Source of the DNA: Piper betle
Lineage: Eukaryota; Streptophyta; Magnoliopsida; Piperales; Piperaceae
Direction: 5' to 3'
NCBI GenBank assembly: GCA_033002965.1
Contig: JAURVB010012865.1
Location: forward strand, 62,001-126,000
Length of the DNA stretch: 64,000 nucleotides
In this document: positions 35,354-46,639 of the stretch, in pieces
Layout of the letters: each line of letters starts with the position of its first letter
How positions within the stretch are numbered: position 1 is the first letter of the stretch
Position numbers and translations under genes: made by a program
Notes under the pieces: generated by a model
The model's database searches: none
Seen by the model: the letters and a program-made list of their open reading frames with translations, nothing else
Told to the model about the DNA's origin: nothing

Positions 35354-37291
35354 TAGGGCTGCAAATCGAGTGAGCTAGCTCGTGAGTATTTAGCATGTGG
35401 TTCAGCTCAACTCTACTCGAAACTCGACATTTAAATGCTCAAGCTTGAACTTTAACTCGACTCAAACATGACTCGAACTCAAATCCTATGAGTCGAGTTT
35501 GAGCAAGGCAATGTTCAACTCAACTCGACTCGACTCAATTATAACTCGAAATCGACTCGTAGCTCAAGTTAAACTCAACTCGATAATATAATATAACATA
35601 ATAATATACATAATATCACATGTCTACTCAAAATATATTTAAAATCGTAGATAAATCTTATTATTGACTATCAATATAAATTCTAAAAAATAATTTACTA
35701 TAATAAAGAACGAAAACCAATTTTAATTAACATGAGTCTACTACCTATAAAAAATCTCACAACAATTTAATTATTTATTATGGCTTAATTAACTAACATC
35801 GTAAGATTAATAAATTATGCATGCTATGACTTATATAAGAGACGAAGTATAAAAAACATGGATATGATAGCCAAAAGATTGATAGTTCATTACCAAGATA
35901 AAAATTCATATATAAAAATACATATATAAAAATATCATCATATAATCGGGTTCCTACATAATCTGGCATCTATTAATAAGCTCATTTGTAAAACCCGTGA
36001 CTCGAATCAGAGTTTTACATAAGCGAATCAGTCGGTTCAACCATCAGTTCGAGTCAAATCAGTTTTATGAACTGCATGCTTAGCCGAGGCCAACCGTGAA
36101 TTATAATCGATGAGGGTTAAGTATATGTGAGTATATATTGATAATACCAAAAAAATGATGAGAAATGAGTTATCAGAGTATATGAAAGTATGAAGTTTGT
36201 TTTTTCTATGTATTTGATCTTAGAATTATTTTTAGGCCGAATAATATATTAGGACGCATTATAGGACACTTTGGGTAGCTTATTAGTTATAGAATACGTC
36301 ATTATAATGTTATGGTGTGTATTATATTTTATGGGATTTTTTCCTATTTTTCTAGATTATTTTTAGAATTTATTACGAGTTAGTTATTATTTTTGACTCG
36401 AGTCAAAGACAAATCAACTTTTATTTATGATATCGCCACCAACCCATTTCTTCCTCAAACCCACCACCTCCCCCCCCAATGCTTTTCATTCCCCCAAATC
36501 CTTGATGCCGCCCTCTTCTCCGTCGCCAACGCCGCCACACTTCAGCCGATCAATGCCGCCGGTCACCACCAAAACATCGCCGACCATTCCCCCTGCCGTC
36601 CAGCTGTCGCCTAGCCTCCACAAAGCGACAAAGCTGCCGCGACCACATCACACTCCAATCGTTAATCCCGCCGCCTCCATCCAGTCCCCACTTCGACGTC
36701 ATCAACCCTCTCGCAACCTTCCTTGATAGGAGTGGAGCCCAGCACCGCCCATCCCGGTTGGATCTCATCACCCCACCATCGACCGCCCCTGTTTTGCCCT
36801 TTTCTAGGTGAGCCACCACCTCCGCCGACCTTGTCAACGTCATAGACATATCGGGCTCACCAAGCCGGTGCCAATGGTACCCTATACCAACACCATCCTG
36901 GCAGTAGCTGCCGCTAGCAACAGTTGCGAAACTGTCAGAATTGTGAGTATGATAGACTATTTTGTTGATAGAATATTTTGTTAATTTTTAATCTTTATAA
37001 ATGTATATTTTTCTCCAAAATGATCCACTTTCAAGTTTATAAATGAGCTGGTTTCGAGCTCACAGATAAGTTGGTTTCGAGCTCACATACGAGCTGGCAT
37101 CGACCTCTTAAACGAGCTGGTTTCAAGCTCTTAGAATTTAATAGTTTAAGTGTATTCGAGTTCGAGTCAAGTTCGAACAGTATCAGAAATATTTAAGTCA
37201 ATTTAAAGCATGTTTGCTCGAAACTCATTCGATCTCGAATCGAATTTGAATGAACTTTGAAATCAAGTGGATTCGATTACTTAGCACCCCT
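35354..37291 (+). mobile_element. hAT-like element with an LTR fragment inside
   Basis: The left end is TAGGGCTGCAAATCGAG (35354) and the right end is AGCACCCCT (37291; reverse AGGGGTGCT). Sub-terminal arrays of CTCGA/TCGAG and 'GAGCTGGTTTCGAGCTC' motifs (35380-35590; 37040-37270) are typical of hAT elements. No clear 8-bp duplication was found. Inside, 35987 to about 36940 is the terminal ~950 bp of the 3-kb LTR family, starting exactly at TGTAAAACCC. Confidence 0.6.
35987..36940 (-). mobile_element. LTR-terminal fragment inside the hAT-like element
   Basis: It starts TGTAAAACCCGTGACTCGA and follows LTR C through the AT-rich part and the GC-rich part (about 36430-36850), then stops. The far two thirds of the LTR are absent. 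The frames at 36393-36849 lie in this piece and are not genes. Confidence 0.7.
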
Positions 37292-37739
37292 CACTTAGTC
37301 TACACCTCAGTCTCAAACTCATCACATGCTCATTTGTACCTGTCTCATTTTATTGTTTTATTTTTAATTTCAATTATGGACAAGTTAGATGGTATTTTAT
37401 TCAATCTCATTTATTTCAGATCATTTATAAAATCATTACTTTTGGGTTGAAAACCCAATCTGAGACCCTTATAGTTGTTTTCTAAATCTCAATTAGTTTC
37501 AAGTTTGCTTCAACTCTTTAGATTTCCATGTCCCAATTTATATATAATTTTCATCGGCTTTACAATGAAATTCAGAGCCACAGATTACATGGTTTTGCAT
37601 ATAGGATCCAGGGTTGACTATATCACTATCACTAATGGCTCTTAAACTTAACATCTTGAGCTTCTCATGCCTACAGTGGCATGTAATAGATGATAACTAC
37701 GTTGTACAACTCATACCATGCCTTGTGGCACATAAGGGT

Positions 37740-38155
37740 TTTGACTGCGTTCTACTTTGTGACCGGGTATTGGAATGTACAAGCAAGAATGAAGATGCAC
37801 ATATGCCCATTTTACCATCCATTCCCTTGTATGTCTATAAGTGCGTCTAAAAGGGGCGTTCCTAATTCCTGGTCCTACTTTGTGGCTGGGAATTGAGAAC
37901 GGTCATCTGGAATGCATTTAGGAACGCACAAAATAGAATGAAGATGTACGTATCCTCATTTCATCCTCCCTTCCCTAATCCCTCAGGTGTGTCTGTAAGT
38001 GTGTCCAAAAGGGGCGTTTCACATACCCAGTCCTACTTTGTGAACGCCCATCTTGAACGCAGCTAGGGATGCACAAGAATGAATGGAGATGCATATATTA
38101 CCATTTTACCTTCCATTCCCTCCCGTGCGTCCATAAGTGCAGCCACAACTACTTT
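37740..38155. repeat. ~145-bp tandem repeat, three diverged copies
   Basis: The block 'GAATGAAGATGCACATAT...CCATTTTACC...CATTCCCT...AAGTG(C/T)GTC' recurs from 37787, 37936 and 38081. 'CCTACTTTGTG' sits between blocks. The plus-strand frames at 37614-37896 lie in it and show no domain. Confidence 0.7.
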
Positions 38156-38756
38156 GTAACATCCCCATGCTAGTTTAACGATGAACCGACCTGAGTGTTA
38201 CTCACCGGGGACAAGCGAGGTACTTAATTTTAAGTTCGATACACAGACTAGACCCGATCAAATTATGAAAAACTCAAAATTACTCGGAAGCTTTACATCG
38301 TGTGGTAGAAAATAGACAAAAGAAAAACAGAACAAGCTCAAAACAAATAAAATCAACTCTTTCGCGAGCGGAGTTTTATCACTTTCGGTATAATTAGTCA
38401 TGTGAGAGAGCATTATCTACTAAGCTTAGAAATTATATCAACTTAACTTGACTTAGCGGCGACAATACGTGGACATAGCAAAAATTTTGTGAATAGAGTC
38501 AGGAGGATGGCAAAAGTCTGAATTATAAAATCCCTGAAAAGGTGAGTTAAGGACCATTAAAATTATAAAATCACGACTGGTTAATGACCTACCTAAACAC
38601 CGATGCACAAATTTTCTTAAAAGAAGAGAATTAACCTAATCAGTAAATGTACAAAATATGAAAATAATACACGGCAAAGCTGCCGTAAGTAGGTCGACAT
38701 ATAGATACATAAAAGCTAAAGCGTCCAACTAATATATACCGAATTAAAAGGGCTTT

Positions 38757-39328
38757 CTAACAACCAGTCATATCTCGAGTGATGGCAGGAATGCAACTAT
38801 TGCTCCTCGTGAGGCCACCCTTGGACCTTGGGCTAATAGATTTGGATCCGCGTCCTCCCTCAATGTTGCTCACACTCTTCTTTAGAATCTCTCTCACCGC
38901 CTCTGCATGGTACAACGCCGGATAAGCCCGTCCAATCCTATTGAACTTCACACACATGCCCATGTGAGCAGATAAGGCCTCCTCCAACCCCAACCCCTTC
39001 TCCAACTCTTCCTTCACAGCCTCGGAACACAGCCCACAAATCCACTTCCCACAGTACTTGTCCCGGACCTTGCCTATGTACTCCTGGGTGCACTCCTCCG
39101 ACATGCCGCAGCACTCGCATTTGGCGTCCTCCACCTCGGAGATCGGCGGCAGCTTCACCTCTGTTGTCGCAACCGCCGCGGCCGCTGCCGCCTCCTTGCT
39201 CAGCTGCAATGACAGGTCGGATACGGCCCGTTGGAGGCCGCCTTCGGCGGCGAGCCTTATTGGCTTGGTGAACCTCTTTTGTGATCTCTTGGGTGGGAGT
39301 TTACAAGGGCATCACCGTTTGGGGCCAT
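38757..39328 (-). CDS. DUF1677 family protein, probable 1-base frameshift near the start
   Basis: A plant-specific family of small cysteine-rich proteins of unknown function. The open frame 38757-39209 (reading on upstream, without an ATG) has the family core: 'KCECCGMSEECTQEYIGKV', then 'YCGKWICGLCSEAVKEE' and 'HMGMCVKFNR'. The C-terminus is Ser/Arg-rich ('SPRSKGGLTRSNSC'). Reading upstream, the same frame remains coding-like to about codon -30 ('RFTKPIRLAAEGGLQRAVS') and then hits a stop with no ATG. The only good ATG (39328, 'MAPNGDALVNS') is one base out of phase; one missing C in the CCCACCC run near 39290-39300 would explain it. No intron is visible. It is either an assembly error or a young pseudogene. 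Family assignment is firm; function is unknown. Confidence 0.8.
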
Positions 39329-39397
39329 GTTGGGTCTGTGATGATAAGTGTTGTATTTCCCAGTGGATGTGGAAGTAGTATTGTGGGTTGGGGTGTG

Positions 39398-39404
39398 TAT
39401 ATAG
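39398..39404 (-). promoter_or_regulatory. Candidate TATA box of the DUF1677 gene
   Basis: 'CTATATACACAC' on the minus strand lies about 70 bp upstream of the ATG at 39328. Confidence 0.5.
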
Positions 39405-39409
39405 AGTGT

Positions 39410-40081
39410 TTCTACCGCAATGTGTGTGATTTCTTCTGTATATGGACCACAGAATGCCTAGTGCTAGCAATAAATTCGCCTAAAAGTGGTCACCTGAATC
39501 CCTATATTTTTCATTAAAAGAAACTCTACATGCAAGTCAAAAACAATCACTTGGCACTGGTGCTAGCAATTATATGTGAACAATGACCAGTGCACACAAT
39601 ATTGGTATTGGGTTGTCACTGGTTGGCACGATTTGATCCGCAGATTATTTGGTTGAAATTTTTTAACCATTTTTTAACAGAAAGGGGGAAATAAAAGTTT
39701 AGGTGGGCATAAAGTTCATCAAATGTGGCATGCAAATCCAAAGGGGAAGTGCTCACGAGCGAGGCCATGCAGGCCATGCATATAAGCTGCTGAGAAAGGG
39801 GTAGGGGAGTGTAACGAGGGGTAATAGATGATACCCGTTGGAAAGGATTTCACTCTCACGGGCAGCTCAACTATGTATCAAGTGATAGTAGGGGAAGGAC
39901 AATCACGAGGAACAATTGCTTTACGCTTTTGGCTTGATAAAGTATTAAAGATGCACAAGTGGGACATCCATTAAATAGCGAGCAATAAGTGAGCCTTCAG
40001 TACTTCAAGTTTGCAGAGGCCATAAGTTAAATAAATGCGTTGCCGGTGGGGAGGTCATCCCCATTGTCATTTGCAATCTTC
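39410..40081. other. Upstream region of the DUF1677 gene
   Basis: No gene was recognised. It is bounded by the hAT element target duplication at 40082. Confidence 0.45.
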
Positions 40082-40694
40082 GTTAAGATTACCGGTGGCG
40101 GGGACGTCTGAATTTATCTATCTGTTGAATCTGTCTGTCCTGTCCGATATTCAAAATATGTTCAACCGAATTTTATTGACTAAATTCGACCGAATTAAAA
40201 CAAATCAAATATGGATATTTTTTGTCCGATTAAATGTTCGATATTTTATATCAAAAATATAATATTTTTAACATTTATAAGACTAATATTATAGTTTATA
40301 AAAATTTTAAAATATAAATATACAGTAAAATTAATTAAATTTATATATAAAATTGATATTTAATATCTTAAATTTCCAAAAATGACATACATATAAAAAG
40401 GATAAAAGTCACTCTTATATTTAGGAATTTAGAACTATACATTAACATTAATAATTATATTAAACCACTTACAATTTAGTTAACATGCTCTAAATTTTTA
40501 AAGTCAAACAAAAAAATATCTACGTATAGAAACTTCAAAATAATCATTGACATCAACATATAGTCCAATATTACATATACTTCAAAGATAAAATATTGTA
40601 ATAATTGATTCTTTATCTAGCTCACCTACAATAAAAAAATATAAAAAAGTTAATTATTCATGTTTTATATCTTCTTTATTTTAAAATTAGGATA

Positions 40695-40800
40695 TTTCCC
40701 TTCAATATGCCTCTATAAATGAGTAGTTGCATAACTTTCAGTTCCCTCAAACTTCTTTTCACAATAACGACAAATAGGAGATGTTCCATTCTTCTAATAT
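40695..40800 (-). pseudogene. hAT transposase BED zinc-finger remnant
   Basis: On the minus strand one frame reads 'GTSPICRYCEKKFEGTES', then 'YATTHL', an in-frame stop, then 'RHIEGKYPNF'. The Cys-x2-Cys...His-x3-His spacing is that of the BED finger at the N-terminus of plant hAT transposases. The stop codon and missing downstream domains make it dead. The solo LTR is inserted just upstream. Confidence 0.8.
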
Positions 40801-40827
40801 TTTCTATCAAAATAGGCGCATACACTG

Positions 40828-41105
40828 TGTAACACCCCAAATCCGGTTCAGACTTGTGAACCGAACCGAGCACGTTACCAGCTCGATTAGGTCGGCTAAC
40901 CCGAACCTAACTCATACGGATCCAATCTCGGCGTCTTAAGATGTAGATACGACTTGTCATGCATGGATAAATTCATAAAACCCTAACATGATACTACATG
41001 GATGACATGCAACCAATTTTCACATCATTACAATTACAGTAAAAATCCTGAAATAAAACCGTCAGGGTCTCCCCTAAAAGTGCAATTATGGGCCCACCCT
41101 GTCAA

Positions 41106-41157
<52 letters not shown>

Positions 41158-43818
41158 CACACATGCATCCATGATTTCATTCACACAAAATCTAACATCT
41201 TATGAATTCATTCTGAAGCTGGGGTTTCAAACCACCACGCTTCCGCTGCGTATCTCTGATCATGTTCACATTCTATCATGTCTCATGCATTTGAACATGT
41301 CATTCACAATATAATAACATAACAACACAATATTAAACATTCAGAAATCTAACATGTGTGTGTGTACAAGACCTCATTGCTCCTCCGTCCAAGCTGGCTC
41401 CTCCAACTCGTGATTATTACCTACATATAGTATAAAACACGTCAGTAACAAGTGTTACTGGTCCGGAAAATAAAATAACTATAACAAGCTGGCTATGAGA
41501 GCAAACTCTCATATGAAAGAAAACCATATACTTCCTCAAGAACTCTCTGAAGGGCACTACTGAGGAGCCACTGGGCTGCAGACCCGGTAGCATCCCGAAC
41601 TTACTGATCTGCTGCTGGTACTATGCCGCTCTCGGCACTTCTTTTCAGTACTTCTTGTGAAACTTTATCCTAAGCCCTCTCCTTACCTCCATATTTCTCC
41701 TGGCCTTGAGCACGAAGGCCGAGTACTCTCAGGCAGTCGCCTTTAGTACCCTTTGAACCACAAGTCCGGACATGCGCTGTACTAAACAGTACCCGTAAAC
41801 CTCCACGTTCTCCGGGTGTGAGGAACTCAAACGCGGAGTTGTCAGGATCCCTCGGGAATGGAACAGTCCGCTGGCACTAATCCAGAGCCCGCTTTGACTG
41901 TCACGGCATCCTCTGCATGGTACGTGCAGTCGATTTCTCCATCTCTCGTCTCACTGAAAACGCGAAAACTACATATATATATAGGGCTGGGTAGGGATTT
42001 ATATAATAGGCCCGAAGGCAACTTGTGGTGGATCTTGTTTTCGAAATCATCCTCGAGGGATCTCATCCTCGAGGGGTTATTAATCCGAAAAATGTTCGGT
42101 TAAATGGCCCGAGTTAAGTGGGATCCGATAAAACGCCACTTAACTCGTCCTGTAGGCATTAAAACAACATACAATAGAAAAGAGTAAAACAGACGAGTCC
42201 TAAACGGACCTGGTAGAAGCTCCAACGTGTCATCGCGCCTAGGCGGCGAGCTCCTACTTCGTACCTACACATCAAAACTAAATACTAACGCCCGCTAACT
42301 AAATGATGCATCAAACACAATGAACATCAATCACAATTCAATCATCAACATCCAACAATAGTTAAATAATCATAAATTTAAATAATTCTAACTCATCCTA
42401 GTCATACCAATTTTATTGTGTTTTTCAAAGTTACGTCCTGATCACTTATCATGCTAAGATTCACTACCTCATTAGATCACCGAACCTTCATTCACACTTA
42501 ATCTCATCATGTAACTTATCATTTCATCCCTAATTAGTCATTAATCACTTCATGCGCATCTTTACTTTATTCATGGTCAAGACATTAATCATGATAATTA
42601 ATCAACCCTAGCATGCTATGCTAACAATTATCATCAATTTTAAATAAATCAATCGGAAGTAATTATACCTCACATCGTCGGCAATCGGCGACGGCTAGGG
42701 TTCCGTCGCGCGTCTCGGAGCTCAAATTTGGCGCTCATCGGCGTCCGAAGCTCGATCGGGCTCCACTGGGTGAGCCCCGCGGAAGATCTGGTGAATTCCG
42801 GCGAATCCCAGAAATTCTAATTTTTCTGGCGGTTTTCCGGCAGCTGCTTGCGGTTTTCCGGCGACTTCCGGTGGTTTTCCGGCGACAATCGCCAGCGGCG
42901 TCTACTGGTCGGAAAGGGGTCGTGTTGGGTACCCTCGGAACCGGCTCGGTGACCCCGACTCATCTATGAGGTCGACGCGGCCAACGGAGGTGGTGGCTCG
43001 CCGGAAAACGGCTAAAACAGGGCCGGCGGCGATGGGTCGCTAGATCCGGCCGGCCAGGGCGGCTATGGCCTCCGCTCCGGTCGGGGAAGGCCGCTAGGGG
43101 GTCGAGGGTGTCGAGGCGACTACCCGATCATGGCGGCGACGGTCGCCGGCGGTGCGGGCGACGACAGAAGCGCGGCGCGGGCGTGGCGCTTGGCACGGCG
43201 ATCCGGCGTCGCAGCGGCCCGATGGGGGCCGGACTTGGTCGGGGCAGCACGACGACGTCGTCGCGGGGCTAGGCGGCGACGATCGGGGGCCGGGCGGCGC
43301 CGGCAGCGGCGGCGGCGACGCTGCACGGGGGCGGCGTCGGGGTTTGGGAAGAAAGGAAGGTGCGGTGGCAAAGTCGTAAATATTACTTGACTCGTCTCCG
43401 ACTCGAGTCAAAATAATATTTAAGTCGTAAGAAAAATTCCAAAAAATTTGGGAAAAATCCCATAAAATCAAACAACACAAAAAAATCATAATGATATGCT
43501 CTAGAACTATCAACCCACCCAAAATGCCCGTAACGCATCCTAACGCAGTAAACGGCCTAAAACTAATTCTACGATCCACTATATATAAAAATAAAAGAAA
43601 AATCACTGGCATACTCTCATATATTCTGATAACTCATTCTGTTCTGCTGTGTTCATGACGTTATCATCATATACTTGGGTACGCATGACCCTCATAGCTC
43701 ATACACGCGACCGGCGTCGGCTAGGTACACGTGTCCTGAAACTGACTCAACTCGAAAAATAACGATCGACCCGACCGGTTCTGAATATAAAACCCTAACT
43801 CGAATCGTGGGTTTTACA
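40828..43818 (+). mobile_element. Solo LTR (2,991 bp), complete, young-looking
   Basis: It starts TGTAACACCCC (40828) and ends GGGTTTTACA (43818), with a perfect 5-bp duplication, CACTG (40823-40827 and 43819-43823). It matches LTR C (2422-5395) end to end in opposite orientation, including its GC-rich part (about 42660-43370). It is inserted into the hAT element. An (AT)n tract of about 50 bp lies at 41107-41157. Confidence 0.93.
41107..41157. repeat. (AT)n microsatellite
   Basis: About 25 uninterrupted AT units inside the solo LTR; LTR C has only a short AT run in the equivalent place. Confidence 0.95.
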
Positions 43819-43983
43819 CACTGGATGTTATTTTTCTCTTTTTTAATAATGTACTATTTATATATTCTCCTTTTTAGCAATCAAATTTTTGCTATCATTT
43901 TCACCTCTACTTTGTTCAGTTACATTTAATAATAAACTTGTATGATCCATCTTCGAAAAAAATATATCACATTATAAACATAA

Positions 43984-44955
43984 TGTAAAACCAGTGATCT
44001 GAGTCAGGGTTTTATGCTTATGAACTGATCGGTTCAATCGTCGGTTCAAGTCGAGTATGTTTTAGAATACGTGTACTGAGTCGACGCTGGTCGGGTGTAT
44101 GAGCTATGAGGGTCATGCGTACCCAAGTATATGATGATAACATCATGAATACAACAGAAAAGAATGAGTTATCAGAATATATGAGAGTATGCCAATTATT
44201 TTTTATTTTATATATAGTTGATCGTGGAATTAGTTTAGGCCGTTTACCGCGTTAGGACGCGTTACGGGGAATTTGGGTGGGTTGTTAGTTATAGAATGTC
44301 ATTATGATGTTGTAGTGTTTATTTTATTTTATGGGATTTTTTCTGATTTTATGGATTTTTTTAAGATTTATTCCGAGTTAGTTATTATTATTGACTCGAG
44401 ACATGAGCGAGTCAAGTCTTATTTACGATATTGCCATCAATCAAACCCTCGACCCATTTTCTCTTCCCCGTCCATGCCGCGCCGCCCCCTTGTCATGGTC
44501 GTCGCCGCTGCCGACATCGCCCTGCCGCCGATCGTCGCCGCCAGGCCCCGCCGCGGCGTTGCCGTGATGCCCTGAGCGCCCCTGCCATCGCCCGGCCTCC
44601 ACGACGCCGGAATCGCCGCTCGTCGTCGATTCCGCCGCCGATTACCCTCTGCTCGCGTCGTCGATTCCGCCGCCGGCGACCGTCGCCGCGGCCGTCCAGT
44701 CACTGCTTTGACATTGCCAACCCTCCCACGGCCTTCCCCGACAAGAGCGGAGCCCATCGCCGCCCAGGCCGGCCGGATCTAGTCACCCACCACCGACCGC
44801 CTCTGTTTAGCCATTTTCCGGCGAGCCGCCACCTCCGCCGAGCACGTCGACGTCGTAAATGGGTTAGGCTCGCCGAGCCGATTCCAACGGTTCCAGCGGA
44901 GGTTCGCTGGCAGTGCAAAGCACGGCGGCGGAGGGTAGGCGGCAGCGGAGGCAGT
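43984..44955 (-). mobile_element. LTR-terminal fragment fused to the hAT end
   Basis: It starts TGTAAAACCAGTG (43984) and follows the LTR family through the GC-rich part to about 44955, where it joins the hAT sub-terminal array. It is a reverse-complement counterpart of 24270-25187 in the nested hAT, sharing the junction with 'CATTATAAACATAA'. The frames at 44273-45199 arise here and are not genes. Confidence 0.8.
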
Positions 44956-45118
44956 GGCGACGCAGAGGTTTCGGACTGTCCGCGGACACTGCTTGGGCCC
45001 GACGGACAATTCGATGTTCGAAGTCGGTCGGACAAATTTTGTCCGACAAAATTTCGGACGGACGCGGACAATAATTCGTCCGATGTCCGTCCGACCGATG
45101 CCCACCCCTAATTAAGAT

Positions 45119-45815
45119 GACATTCAGGATCAAGTGGAAAACAAGAAGAAAGTTTTCTTTTTTAAGGAAATCAAAAAGAAGACAACGGATTATAGTCAAT
45201 ATATAAATAGGTTCGGGATGTCACTCCTGTAGCTTTAGATCTCTTATTTACCTCCCAAAACAGCTTCCCCCATCAGTTCCACTTCTTTTGGCTCCCTGAG
45301 TCAATCTAAAAGGGTGACTACAGCGACAGATTTTGCTATTTGAGTACCCACTTCAAATAAAAAAATTATCAAAATACGTTAATTTCCTATTATTTTAATT
45401 AAATCAATATTTTAAAATTATTAAAATTATATATATATATATATATATGTTATTTTAAGTATTAAGTAAAGCAATATACATATATGCACGCTGCACGCTG
45501 CGTGAAAATGATAGAGTGTGAACATTTTTTAAATATGAACTTTCTAAACATCAATTAGGACCGTTGATTTTTCTACTACCGATTCACATTGGATAATTAT
45601 TTATTAAACTAGCCATAAATACCACCATAAATTCTAAATCTAAATCGATTAAATAATATAATAATATAGTTTTTATATTATATTATATTATATTATATTA
45701 TATATACACAATATAATAATAAAGAAATGAGATAGTTGAGATGTTAAATATTCAAGTTAATAACCTCAATGTTTTGGGTTTAATCCACATTAATTGTATT
45801 TTTTTTTAGTGAGGT
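45119..45815. other. AT-rich stretch with simple repeats
   Basis: (AT)n near 45430-45448 and TATTA repeats near 45675-45700. No gene seen. Confidence 0.5.
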
Positions 45816-45824
45816 ACTTTTAAC

Positions 45825-46085
45825 TTTTAATCGAGCCGGTTTCAAGCACATGAAAAAGTTGGGTTCGAGCTCCGGAAAATTCGAGCTCGATTCGAGCTCG
45901 AACACATAGAAGATATTCGAGTAGAACTCGAGTCGAGCTTGAACATATAAGAGATATACAAGTAGAACTCGAGCATGTATGTTCAAAACTCATTCGATCT
46001 CGAATCAAGTTGAACGAGTTTCAAACTATTCGAGCCGAGTTCGAACACAAGTTGAGCTCGGCCCGCTCGATTAGCACCCCTAGTT
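45825..46085 (-). mobile_element. hAT-type end with TCGAGCTCGA motifs
   Basis: It ends GATTAGCACCCCTA (about 46082), the same terminus as the element at 35354-37291, preceded by many 'TTCGAGCTCG'-type motifs. The second end was not found, so it is a fragment. Confidence 0.55.
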
Positions 46086-46139
46086 ATAATATAGGTTTAC
46101 AAAATTTACATTTAAAAAAAGTTGTCACTTTATCATTTC

Positions 46140-46175
<36 letters not shown>

Positions 46176-46425
46176 GAGAAAAACTTTCCTGCAACATGGT
46201 GCAGAAAGTGTTTTCTGTACCATGTTGCATCTCGGCGTTTTATGTACCATGTTGTATCTCTTCAGAAAACGTTTTCTGTACCATGTTGCATCTCGGTTTG
46301 CTGGAGTTCGATCCAGTGGCCTAGATACACATGTTTGCCAGCCCATCCACCTGCCCGCCCCATGTTGCATCTGGGCCGCTGGAGTTCGATCCAGTGGCCT
46401 AGATACACATGTCTGCCAGCCCGCC
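46140..46425. repeat. (GT)n/(AT)n tract and short direct repeats
   Basis: (GT)n at 46140-46157 runs into (TA)n. 'TGTACCATGTTG(C/T)ATCTC' recurs at about 46216, 46243 and 46277. A 62-bp block (CATGTTGCATCT...TGCCAGCCC) is duplicated at 46282-46344 and 46361-46422; it contains 'GGAGTTCGATCCAGTGG', like the hairpin head of the Mutator-like MITEs. Confidence 0.75.
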
Positions 46426-46639
46426 CCACACCACAGCCCCCTCGCCGCCACCCACCACCGCAGCCCCACCGCCCGACCACCCACGACTGCCAGTAGCTGT
46501 GGCCCCCCTACCACCACTGCGCGCCACCCCCCCCCCCCAACCCCCTTCCAACCGAGTCATGCCCCCGGCTGCCACTGTGCGGCCATCCCTTACCACAGCG
46601 CCCTCTCTCCCCAAGCCCTCCCATAACCCTGCCCCGTCC

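Larger units (their letters stand above)
40090..45110 (-). mobile_element. hAT element (8-bp target duplication) with two LTR pieces inside
   Basis: It is flanked by GTTAAGAT (40082-40089) and ATTAAGAT (45111-45118), 7 of 8 identical. The right end, CGATGCCCACCCCTA, and the TCGGTCGGAC sub-terminal motifs match the elements at 23622 and 24124. Reading from the right: end array (to about 44960), LTR fragment (44955-43984), hAT sequence (43983-43824), complete solo LTR (43818-40828), BED-finger remnant (40800-40695), and AT-rich hAT body to 40090. Without the solo LTR it is about 2.0 kb. No transposase catalytic domain is present. Confidence 0.82.
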
